Part shown: piece by piece, positions 25,860 to 33,529 of the stretch
Position numbering within the stretch: position 1 is the first letter of the stretch
Layout: every line of letters begins with the position of its first letter
NCBI GenBank assembly: GCA_036504675.1
Contig: DASXUT010000145.1
Span: forward strand, 1 to 46,305
Direction: 5' to 3'
DNA length: 46,305 nucleotides
Source of the DNA: Bacillota bacterium
GTDB taxonomy: Bacteria > Bacillota > Sulfobacillia > JAJYWN01 > JAJZPE01
Notes under the pieces: generated by a model
What the model was told of the DNA's origin: nothing
Databases searched by the model: none
What the model saw: the letters and a program-made list of their open reading frames with translations, nothing else
Translations under genes and position numbers: made by a program

Positions 25860-27279
25860 CGCCATGGCCCCCCTCGACTCTGACCTCGGCCCTGATCACC
25901 CGAAGCGGCTCGCCCGCGGCGGCCAGGGCCGTTGGTCTGACCTTGATGGCGATCATTTCCGGAGGCCTGACGGCCCGCTCCCGCCGGTGGGCCAGGCTGA
26001 CCCGGCGGCCGGCGGCCGTCTCCCCGACAATGGTCACGTCGGCGTTCAGGCCCGGCTCCCTGACCCGCAGGAAGAACTGGACCGGACGGTCCTCGGGCCG
26101 GGCCGCCGCGCGACTCAGGTGGACTCGCTGAGGGACGACGTAAGCGGCGTTCCGGCCTGTCTGGACGGGGATGAAGCCGTCGGCGGGCGCCGGCGGAGAG
26201 CCGGCCGGCGACGGGGACTCGGTCACGGCCGGCGATTCGGCCAGGTACTCGGCCACCCCCCGGCCGGCGATGGTCCCGCCCATTGAAACGTAGTCGACGA
26301 GGTCATGGACGTGGACGACGTTGCCGCAGGCAAACAGCCCGGAGACGGTGGTCTCCAGGCGGTCGTCGACGACCGGCCCGCGGGTCAGCTGGTCCAGCTC
26401 GACGCCGGCCCCTCGCGACAGCTCGTTCTCGGGGATCAGCCCGGCCGAGATGACCACCGTGTCGCACTCGATGAAGCGCTCCGTCCCCGGAACCGGCTGA
26501 CGGTCATGGCCGACCCTGGCCACGGTGACGCCGCTGACCCGCTTGGCCCCGTGGATGTAGGTGATCGTGTGCGACAGGTGCAGCGGGATGTGGTAATCCT
26601 CGAGGCACTGGACGACGTTGCGGGTCAGCCCGCCGGGGTGAGGCATGATCTCATAGACCCCCTCCACCTCGACTCCCTCGAGGGTGAGTCGCCTGGCCAT
26701 GATCAGCCCGATGTCGCCGGAGCCGAGGATGACGGCCTTCCGGCCGGGCAGGAGGCCCTCGATGTTCACGTAGCGCTGGACCGTTCCGGCGGTGAAGATG
26801 CCCGCCGGCCGGGTGCCGGGGATGAGCAGTTGCGGTCTGGTCCGCTCACGGCAGCCCATGGCCAGAACGACCGTCGGCGCGGCCAGTCGCACGGGCCCGG
26901 TGGCCGCGCTGCTCAATAGGACCCGATGGACCGGCCTGGCCGAAGCCGAAGTGGCCCCCGGGATGATCTCCAAAGCCATCGCGTCGATGATGACCTCGAT
27001 GCCCGCCTCGGAGACCCGGTCGATGAACCGGGCCGCGTATTCGGGGCCGGTCAGCCGCTCGCGAAAGAGGAAGTTGCCGAAGCCGTCGTGGATGCACTGC
27101 TGGAGGATGCCGCCGAGCTCCCGGTCACGTTCGACGATAACCACCCGCGGCACCCCGCTCTCCCTGGCGGCCAGGGCTGCGGCCAGGCCGGCCGGTCCAC
27201 CGCCGATGACCACCAGGTCGCCCTGGCTCTCCGGAAGATCGCGCTTCAGCGGATCGCGGTTCAGCGGATCACGGTTCAA
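25849..27279 (-). CDS. NAD(P)/FAD-dependent oxidoreductase of the operon
   Basis: A 476-residue flavoprotein with an N-terminal FAD motif IGGGPAGLAAALAA, a second nucleotide motif LGSGDIGLIMARRL (about 185-200) and the C-terminal FAD contact GLFACGNVVHVHDLVDYVS. It belongs to the thioredoxin-reductase/sarcosine-oxidase-alpha-like group that accompanies GlpA-like proteins in Clostridia. The C-terminal 120 residues form an extra domain. The TTG start at 27279 overlaps the previous stop (TTGA) and follows GAAGGG. The first codons are an in-frame 15-base near-repeat coding NRDPL-NRDPL-KRD. Its place suggests it passes electrons between its flavoprotein partner and NAD(P)H; the direction is unknown. 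Confidence 0.87.
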   Translation of the reverse strand: MNRDPLNRDPLKRDLPESQGDLVVIGGGPAGLAAALAARESGVPRVVIVERDRELGGILQQCIHDGFGNFLFRERLTGPEYAARFIDRVSEAGIEVIIDAMALEIIPGATSASARPVHRVLLSSAATGPVRLAAPTVVLAMGCRERTRPQLLIPGTRPAGIFTAGTVQRYVNIEGLLPGRKAVILGSGDIGLIMARRLTLEGVEVEGVYEIMPHPGGLTRNVVQCLEDYHIPLHLSHTITYIHGAKRVSGVTVARVGHDRQPVPGTERFIECDTVVISAGLIPENELSRGAGVELDQLTRGPVVDDRLETTVSGLFACGNVVHVHDLVDYVSMGGTIAGRGVAEYLAESPAVTESPSPAGSPPAPADGFIPVQTGRNAAYVVPQRVHLSRAAARPEDRPVQFFLRVREPGLNADVTIVGETAAGRRVSLAHRRERAVRPPEMIAIKVRPTALAAAGEPLRVIRAEVRVEGGHGDDR

Positions 27280-28105
27280 GGGTATGCCCTTCCCCCTCTC
27301 CCTCGATTCAGGATCTCCCTCACCTCGGCCAGGCCCTGCGGGTCACCGTCAGCGGGCCGGAGGACGCGCCGCAGGCCGAGGACTGGCGGTAGGGCGACGC
27401 CCTTCTCCTCAGCCGCCCGGCCGAGCGACTCGATGAAGAGCCCCGGTCTTCCCTGGACCTCGGACATGTCGCGATCCAGTCCGAGCATCGTCCCGCCCCT
27501 TGGCCGCGTTCACCCCGCAGGACGGACTGGGGTCCATCCCGATCACCGCGACCACCTCGAACCCCAGGTCGCGGTATTCGGCGAGGTCGTCGACGACCCC
27601 CTCGACCAACCGCTTGAAGACGGCCCTCACCGCATCGGCCGGTAGATCGCCGAAGCGGTGCTTTTCCAGGCCGAAGCAGCGCTGCTCGGGGCAGGGCATC
27701 TGAATGATCCCGACGCCCGACTCGGCCAGCGCCTGGGTCACCGGCGGATGGGCCCCCGGGTGCGAGCCTCCCCCGGCAAAACGGGTGTTCAGGTTGAGCC
27801 AGCAATGGGCGACGAAGGCCACCCTTCGCGACCGGTAATCGCCGCCCAGGATGAAGCCGAGTCGGTTGGCGTCACCGAAGGGGCCATCGTAGGTTATCCG
27901 GCCCAGCCCCCAAAGGGCGATGAAGAAGGTCAGCCGGCCCGAGGTCAGTTCACTCAGGGTGGCTGAATCGAGGCCGAAGGTCAGGTCGGCCTTCCCACCC
28001 CCGGGTGCGGGCGGCGAAAAGCGGGTCGCGGGCGGCTCGTTCGAGCCAAGCCGCGAGGAGTCTCTCGGTCTCTGGCGGACGGCCGCCGTTGGTTGGCTTG
28101 GTCAT
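27276..28105 (-). pseudogene. SCP2-like domain joined to a TudS-related desulfidase domain; two frameshifts
   Basis: The ATG at 28105 overlaps the stop of the upstream flavoprotein (ATGA), and the final TGA overlaps the next TTG start, so the region was one gene of about 275 codons. Residues 1-40 are in one frame. The frame changes near 27985-28000 in a G/C-run into an SCP2-like stretch (DLTFGLDSATLSEL...ITYDG). That continues without a stop into a CD3072/TudS-like domain: HCWLNLNTR, MPCPEQ, IGMDPSPSCGVN. It changes again near 27495-27503 (KGR then TMLGLDRDM). Each shift is cured by removing one base. Either the gene is decaying or the sequence has two indel errors. TudS relatives remove sulfur from thiolated bases; substrate here unknown. 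Confidence 0.75.
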
Positions 28106-29856
28106 TGTGTTGTTGAGTTCAGGTCTCCTTGCGCCTTGGTCCGGCCGGCAAAAAGCCACGAGCCGGGACCGTCCTTGGTCAACTCGGTGATCGGGCGCCG
28201 CAGCTCGCCGGACAGGATGGCGGCCACCCGCGGCCCGCAGAAGGCCCCTTGACACCGGCCCATGCCGGCCCGCGTCCGCCGCTTGATGGCGTCGATCGTC
28301 CCGGCCGGGACGGGGCCGCCGATGGCCCTCTTGATCTCGGCCTCGCTGACCCGTTCGCACCGGCAGACAAGACGGCCATGGGCCGGGTCCTTGGCCACGA
28401 GTTCGGCCAGGGCCTCGGGAGCCAACCCGGCGACCCGCGGGGGGGCGCGGCGGACCGGCTGCCAGTCGTGGCGCTCGATGAGTGAGAGTCCGTCCGAGCG
28501 GAGTAGCCCGGTGACCATCTCGGCCACCGCCGGCGCCGAGGCCAGCCCGGGGGACTGGATGCCGGCGACGTGGATGAGCCGCCCGACCTTGCGTGACAAA
28601 GCGACGTGGAAGTCCTCGGTATAGGTGGCCGCCCGCAGCCCGGCGAAGTAGGCGATCACCGAGTCCAGCGGAAAGCCCGGAAGGATGCCGCTCCACTTGG
28701 CGATGACGAAGCGCAGTCCCTCGGCGGTGACGGCGACGTCGTCGCGGCCGGGAAGCTCCTCGGCGTCCGGGCCCAACTCCAGGTTCCCGTCGACGGTGAC
28801 CATCGCCCCGCCGCCCTTGCTGTGCTCGGGCATGCCCAGGCCGAAGTGGCCGATGGACGGCCCGGGGTCGGTGGCCTGACGGTCGAAGACCATCAAGACC
28901 CCGCGGCGTGGGTGGATGGTGAACTCCTTGTGTCCGGTCATCGCCGAGACCTCGTCGGCGTAGACCCCGGCCGCGTTGATGACCCACCGGGCGGCGATGG
29001 GACCGCGGTTGGTGCGGACGGCGGCAACCCGGCCGCCCACGATGTCCAAGCCCACGGCGGCCGTCTCCAGGAAGAGGCGAACCCCGTTGGCCACGGCGTT
29101 CTCGGCGTAGGCCACGGTCAACTGGTAGGGTGAGGTCATGGCCGTCGTCGGGGCCCAGAAGGCGCCGGTGACCCTCAGGGTCAGCCCGGGCACGCGCCTG
29201 AGGGTCTCCTGGCGGTCGAGGACCTCGACCCCCGGCACGCCGTTGGCCTCGGCCCTTGCCCTCAGCAACGGCAAGAGGGCGGCGTCCTGGTCGGTGAGAG
29301 TCACCCCGCAGAGCCCGCTTCGCACGAAGGGGACGTCCAGGTCGGCACAGACCGCCCCGAAGAGGGCGTTGCCGCGAACGTTGAGAGTGGCCTTGAGCGA
29401 CCCGGGCTCCGGGTCGACTCCCGGGTGGACCATCCCGTTGTTGGCCTTGCTCGCCCCGGCGGCGACGTCCGCCGACCGCTCGAGGAGGACGATCTCCAGC
29501 TGATAGCGCGAAAGCTCGCGGGCGATGGCCGTCCCGATGACCCCGCCGCCGATGATAACCACGTCGGCGTGGTCGGTCCAGCCGGGGAGAGGGGGTCCCT
29601 CGGCGGGCCAGGGGGAGGCCGCGGCCGCCCCGGGCCGCGGTACCCGCTTGGCGGTGAGCTCATTGACGACGTTCCTGACCCCGCGCCGCCTGGCCGCCAG
29701 GTACCCGGCGGCGACGACCTCGTCCCAGGTCTCGACCTCGCCGGTGAGGACGATCGTGGCGTCCTCGACGGCCACTTCGATGCGATACGGGCAGAGCTTA
29801 TCCGAGGCCCTGAGGTCGGACAAGATGTCGAGGCGCATCGCCTCGTCGGCGGTCAT
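28102..29856 (-). CDS. GlpA-like FAD-dependent oxidoreductase with N-terminal BON domain and C-terminal [2Fe-2S] domain
   Basis: A 584-residue protein. Residues 1-75 resemble a BON domain (IEVAVEDATIVLTGEVETW...GVRNVVNEL), a module usually tied to membranes or lipids. Residues about 95-440 are a DAO-type FAD domain (VVIIGGGVIGTAIARELSRY, NNGMVHPGVD) like anaerobic glycerol-3-phosphate dehydrogenase GlpA. The C-terminus has a BFD-like [2Fe-2S] site, CRCERVSEAEIKRAI and GRCQGAFCG. The ATG at 29856 overlaps the upstream stop (ATGA), which excludes the 72-codon open extension. It probably oxidises a hydroxy-acid or glycerol phosphate; the substrate is inferred only from the family. A BON fusion to GlpA is unusual. 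Confidence 0.88.
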   Translation of the reverse strand: MTADEAMRLDILSDLRASDKLCPYRIEVAVEDATIVLTGEVETWDEVVAAGYLAARRRGVRNVVNELTAKRVPRPGAAAASPWPAEGPPLPGWTDHADVVIIGGGVIGTAIARELSRYQLEIVLLERSADVAAGASKANNGMVHPGVDPEPGSLKATLNVRGNALFGAVCADLDVPFVRSGLCGVTLTDQDAALLPLLRARAEANGVPGVEVLDRQETLRRVPGLTLRVTGAFWAPTTAMTSPYQLTVAYAENAVANGVRLFLETAAVGLDIVGGRVAAVRTNRGPIAARWVINAAGVYADEVSAMTGHKEFTIHPRRGVLMVFDRQATDPGPSIGHFGLGMPEHSKGGGAMVTVDGNLELGPDAEELPGRDDVAVTAEGLRFVIAKWSGILPGFPLDSVIAYFAGLRAATYTEDFHVALSRKVGRLIHVAGIQSPGLASAPAVAEMVTGLLRSDGLSLIERHDWQPVRRAPPRVAGLAPEALAELVAKDPAHGRLVCRCERVSEAEIKRAIGGPVPAGTIDAIKRRTRAGMGRCQGAFCGPRVAAILSGELRRPITELTKDGPGSWLFAGRTKAQGDLNSTTQ

Positions 29857-32552
29857 GGGCGGTGGCCCCCGGCGGGGAGGGCGGCCGGGCCCCCGTCGAG
29901 GACCTCGGCCAGGTCGACCGCCCCCAGGCGAGCCTCGCAGAACGGGCAGGCGCTGACGACCGGCAGTCCGTCCTCCTGGCCCTCCCGACGGAGCTGTTGG
30001 AGACGTTTGACGGCGGCCAGGCGCGACCGCTCCGGCGAGACCCGGTCGTAGAACAATCCACCCCCACAGCAACGAGTAGCCTGCCCGCCCGCCCCAATGG
30101 GTTCGACGACCTCGAAGCCGGCTCGGCGGAGCAGCTCTTGGGCATCATCGGCCTGCCCGAGCTCGCGGGCCAGGACACAGGGGGCATGGTAGGCCAGACG
30201 GTGGGCAACCGGGGGCTTTGGCTCCAACCGCGCGTCCTTCAGAAAGGCGGTCAGGGTTATCACCGGGACTCCCAGGTCCAGGCCGTGAGCCTGATAGCGC
30301 CGCGTCAAAGCGACGGCACACTCCGGACAGCCGGTAACGACGGCCCCCGCGCCGGCGGCCGCCACCGCCGCCTTCACCCGGATGGCCGCCCGGCCGGCGA
30401 GGTCCGGTCGGCCCGCGGCGATGTATGCGTAGCCGCAGCACAGGTCAGGTGGGTCGAGCAAGGTCCACCGGCGGCCGCTCCGGGCCATGAGTCGCAAGGC
30501 CGATTGGGCGGCCTGGGGCCTCAGCCTGATGGCCGAGCAGCCGGGGAAAAAGAGGACGGGCGGGTCGGCGAGGACGTCGCGCCCAGGCGGGCCGCCGGGC
30601 TCCGCCCCGAGGACCGCCGCCAGCGCCGTCAGCTCAGTGGCCGCAGCCTCGAGGTCTTGCCCGTAGGGGTTGCCCCGCCCGCCATCCTGTCCCAAGGCAG
30701 CCAGGGCTGCCGGCAAGGCCCGTTTGACCGCGGCGTCGGCCCTCAGCGCGACCAGGTTGTCGGCCACGCTGAAGCCGGCGAACGGGCACAGCTCGGCGCA
30801 GGCCCGGCAGCCCAGGCAGGAAGAGATGAGACCGGCCGCCTCGGGGGTCATCTCGATCCGCCCGTGCTTCAGGAGATGGGCCAGCCGGATCTTGCCCGAT
30901 GGGCTGACCCCCTCGCGCTGGTCGACCGCGGTCACCGGGCAATCGAAGCGGCACATGTTCGGGCAAATGGCGCAATCAGTCACGCCCTTCAGGTCGAAGC
31001 CGTCACCACCGGCCGGTCCCGGCTCCTCAGTGGCGGGCGGCGTTTGGTCCTCGCCGGCTTCGCGGTCCTCGCCGGCCCCGGTCACCTCTCCCAGCCCCAT
31101 CTTGCCCGGGTTCAAGAGACCCTTCGGGTCGGCCGCGGCCTTCAGCCGCTTGAGCCACTCGTAGCCAGGCCCCAGCTCGGCCGGGAGGTAGCGGGCCCGG
31201 ACCAGGCCGACCCCGTGATGGTGGCTGATCGTCCCGCCGTTCTCGAGGCAGGCCGCCATGGCCGCGTCCCAGAGCGCCTTGTAGTATTCGTCGTGGGCCC
31301 CCGGCCCGCCGGCGGGCATCGCCGCCACGGTCAGGTACAGGCAGACGCCTTCGGGATAGGCGTGTGACCAGTGGCCGGAGACCAGCATCGTCCCCGGGAC
31401 CGCCTGGATGGCGCGCTTCATCGCCTCATAGAGGGGGAGAGCGTCCCGCCACAGGCTCGAGACCTCGATGGTCTCGAAGAGGCCGCCGGCCCTGATCAGG
31501 TACGAGCTCAGGCTGACGTCGAAGCGAGTCTCGAGCCAGTGCTCAACCGGCCCGGCCCCGGTGGCCAGGGCGTCGGGGCCGACCGCCCCGGCGAAGCCCT
31601 CGGCCTCAAGCTCAGCAAGGCGGCGATCGCCCTCGCAAAGGACGACCAGCATCGGCCGGCCGGCTACGGCTGGGACGTCGGCGAAGTGGTGCGCCGCCTC
31701 GACCTCGTCATACAACCTGACGACCGCCGGGCGTAACCCCCGCTGCAGTACCTGTCGCACCGCCGCCAATCCGTCGGCCACTCCCGGGACCGCATAGGAC
31801 CGCATCACCCTGACCTCCGGGACCGGCCAGACCCGGAGGGTCGCCGCGGTAACCACGGCCAGCGTTCCCTCGCTGCCCAGGAGGAGCTGCTCCAGGCGCG
31901 GGCCGGTCGAGGCGCGAGGCACGGCCTTCGTCCGCCAGACCTCCCCCGAGGGCAGGACCGCCTCGAGCCCGATGACGACGTCCTCGATCTTCCCGTACTT
32001 CGTGGAGAACTGGCCGGCCGCCCGGCAAGCGATCCACCCGCCCAGGGTCGAGCAGTACATCGATTGGGGGACGTGACCGCAAGTGAAGCCGAGCCGGTTG
32101 AGCTGGTTCTCGAGGGTCTGGCCGAGAATGCCGGCCTCGACCTCGACGACCATCGACTGGGGGTCGAGGCGGCGGATCCGGTCCATCTTCTTGAGGTCCA
32201 GGGTGATGCCGCCAGCGACCGCCACGGCCCCGCCCATGACCCCCGAACCAGCCCCATAGGGCGTCACCGGCATCCCGTGTTTGTCCGCCAGGCGAAGGAC
32301 CCCGGCCACCTCGGCGGGGCTATCCGGCCAGACGACCACGTCCGGCAGGGACGGCAGGCGGCCCTGGACGAACCAGGCCGCGGCCAGCGGCCAGAAATCG
32401 CGGGCGTAGGCGACCCGTCCGGCCTCGGCCAGGTCGACGTCGGTCCGCCCGACGACCCCCTCGAGTTCGGCCACCAGGGCATCGAAAAGGGGATCCCCCG
32501 GCCGGTTCCCCGTCCCGCGGCGACCCCCGAAGGCCAACCGATAGCGCCCCAC
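29853..32552 (-). CDS. FAD-linked oxidase (alkyl-DHAP-synthase-like) fused to 4Fe-4S and CCG domains
   Basis: An 899-residue two-part protein. Residues about 65-245 are a PCMH-type FAD domain (PYGAGSGVMGG, GKIEDVVIGLEAVLPSG). Residues 250-487 are the oxidase C-terminal domain with HHHGVG (444-449), the histidine motif of alkyldihydroxyacetonephosphate synthase. Residues 527-538 (CxxCxxxCxxxC) and 579-589 (CLGCRACAELC) are two 4Fe-4S sites, and two CCG domains follow (CCGYAY...GCPEC and CCGGG...CPFC), as in GlpC and HdrB. Such fusions pass electrons to quinone. The GTG start at 32552 follows GGGAGGGG. It opens the structural part of the operon, 20 bases after gntR. Confidence 0.9.
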   Translation of the reverse strand: MGRYRLAFGGRRGTGNRPGDPLFDALVAELEGVVGRTDVDLAEAGRVAYARDFWPLAAAWFVQGRLPSLPDVVVWPDSPAEVAGVLRLADKHGMPVTPYGAGSGVMGGAVAVAGGITLDLKKMDRIRRLDPQSMVVEVEAGILGQTLENQLNRLGFTCGHVPQSMYCSTLGGWIACRAAGQFSTKYGKIEDVVIGLEAVLPSGEVWRTKAVPRASTGPRLEQLLLGSEGTLAVVTAATLRVWPVPEVRVMRSYAVPGVADGLAAVRQVLQRGLRPAVVRLYDEVEAAHHFADVPAVAGRPMLVVLCEGDRRLAELEAEGFAGAVGPDALATGAGPVEHWLETRFDVSLSSYLIRAGGLFETIEVSSLWRDALPLYEAMKRAIQAVPGTMLVSGHWSHAYPEGVCLYLTVAAMPAGGPGAHDEYYKALWDAAMAACLENGGTISHHHGVGLVRARYLPAELGPGYEWLKRLKAAADPKGLLNPGKMGLGEVTGAGEDREAGEDQTPPATEEPGPAGGDGFDLKGVTDCAICPNMCRFDCPVTAVDQREGVSPSGKIRLAHLLKHGRIEMTPEAAGLISSCLGCRACAELCPFAGFSVADNLVALRADAAVKRALPAALAALGQDGGRGNPYGQDLEAAATELTALAAVLGAEPGGPPGRDVLADPPVLFFPGCSAIRLRPQAAQSALRLMARSGRRWTLLDPPDLCCGYAYIAAGRPDLAGRAAIRVKAAVAAAGAGAVVTGCPECAVALTRRYQAHGLDLGVPVITLTAFLKDARLEPKPPVAHRLAYHAPCVLARELGQADDAQELLRRAGFEVVEPIGAGGQATRCCGGGLFYDRVSPERSRLAAVKRLQQLRREGQEDGLPVVSACPFCEARLGAVDLAEVLDGGPAALPAGGHRP

Positions 32553-32572
32553 GTTTTCCCCTCCCGACCAGA

Positions 32573-33298
32573 CTACCGTCGAGTCAGCTCCGACTTGACC
32601 TGATAGAGGTCGCCACGATAGACGAAGTGCATCGCCTCGATGGGCTTCCCATCCCCAGCATAGCTGATCCGGTCGATGATCAGAACCGGCGAACCGCGGC
32701 GGATGCCGAGCAGTTCGGCCTCGCGGGCCGAGGCCAGGGCCGGCTGGATGGTCTGCTGGACGCGGGTGATCCTCAGCTTGTGTCCGTGGACCAGGCGGTG
32801 GTAGAGAGAACCGGTGAGGTCCTCCTTCTCGAGGCCCTCAACCATGACGTGATTGAGGTGGGCCATCTCCAAGGCAAGGGGGACGCCGTCGCCGAAGCGC
32901 AGCCGCTCGAGGCGGAGGGCCTTCTCGTTGTCCTTCAGCCCCAACTGCTCGCGGACCTCGGCCGGCGGGATGATGACCCAAGCCCCGAGGACTCGGGCGC
33001 TGGGGGTGACCCCCCTGGCCGTCATCTCAGCCGTGAAGCTGATCAAGGACTCGATGTCGTCCTCCTGGCGCGGCCGCGACACGTAGGTCCCTTTTCCCTG
33101 TTTACGGTAGAGGAGCCCCTGGTTGACCAACTCCTGCAGGGCCTGTCGGACGGTGGCCCGGCCGACCCGGTAGGCCGTCATCAGCTCGGACTCCGTCGGA
33201 ACCTGGGACCCCACTTTCCACTCGCCGACCTCGATCCGCCTCTTCAAAGCGTTCCGGAGCTGCACGTAGAGAGGCAGATGACTGTATGGGTCGAGCAC
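32573..33298 (-). CDS. GntR-family (HutC/UTRA type) transcriptional regulator
   Basis: A 241-residue regulator. Residues about 8-75 are a GntR winged helix (VPTESELMTAYRVGRATVRQALQELVNQGLL, GKGTYV). Residues about 95-235 are a UTRA ligand domain (LRLERLRFGDGVPLALEMAHL). UTRA regulators respond to small sugars, amino acids or their derivatives. The GTG at 33298 gives the usual LDPYSHLPLYVQ opening and follows a G-rich ribosome site; TTG 33337 would lie within the operator. It precedes the oxidase by 20 bases and probably represses its own operon. Confidence 0.92.
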   Translation of the reverse strand: MLDPYSHLPLYVQLRNALKRRIEVGEWKVGSQVPTESELMTAYRVGRATVRQALQELVNQGLLYRKQGKGTYVSRPRQEDDIESLISFTAEMTARGVTPSARVLGAWVIIPPAEVREQLGLKDNEKALRLERLRFGDGVPLALEMAHLNHVMVEGLEKEDLTGSLYHRLVHGHKLRITRVQQTIQPALASAREAELLGIRRGSPVLIIDRISYAGDGKPIEAMHFVYRGDLYQVKSELTRR

Positions 33299-33327
33299 TT
33301 CCCCCCACCCCCGACCGGGTTGCGCCC

Positions 33328-33357
33328 GTGCGCACAATTGTCCGGTTGTCCGAACAA
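33328..33357. promoter_or_regulatory. Putative GntR operator repeats
   Basis: TTGTCCG occurs twice eight bases apart (33338-33344 and 33346-33352). The second is part of TTGTCCGAACAA (33346-33357), a near-perfect inverted repeat. A perfect GTGCGCAC palindrome (33328-33335) adjoins. The block lies just downstream of the expected transcription start of gntR, where a repressor would block elongation. Confidence 0.45.
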
Positions 33358-33369
33358 ATACCCGTCTTC

Positions 33370-33398
33370 ATCTTACACCCCACCCCTCTCCTCTTCAA
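33370..33398 (-). promoter_or_regulatory. Promoter of the gntR-flavoprotein operon
   Basis: Minus-strand TTGAAG (33398-33393) and TAAGAT (33375-33370) are exactly 17 bases apart. Transcription should start near 33363, directly before the operator repeats. Confidence 0.6.
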
Positions 33399-33460
33399 GA
33401 GGGCAGTCTCAGACAACTATCGACGTCATTCGCGGGTCAGCCGGCGGGAGGGTCGTCATC

Positions 33461-33529
33461 ATGTCTGGAGGTAAACCGGGGGCCCGGCGAGAATACTTGG
33501 GCGTCTCAAACATTGATGAATGGAGTTGA
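33461..33529 (+). CDS. 22-residue leader peptide coupled to the downstream membrane protein
   Basis: ATG 33461 follows GGGAGGG with eight bases between, better than any site for the next gene. The frame encodes a basic 22-residue peptide beginning MSGGKPGARREY and stops at TGA 33527-33529. That TGA overlaps the ATG at 33529 (TGATG), so ribosomes finishing the leader could restart on the membrane protein gene. No similar peptide is known to me; a real but functionless upstream ORF is possible. Confidence 0.45.
   Translation: MSGGKPGARREYLGVSNIDEWS

Noticed and set aside
29862-31367. A 501-codon plus-strand open frame opposite the AGPS-like fusion
   Set aside because: Shadow of a gene with many Fe-S and FAD motifs; no independent signal.
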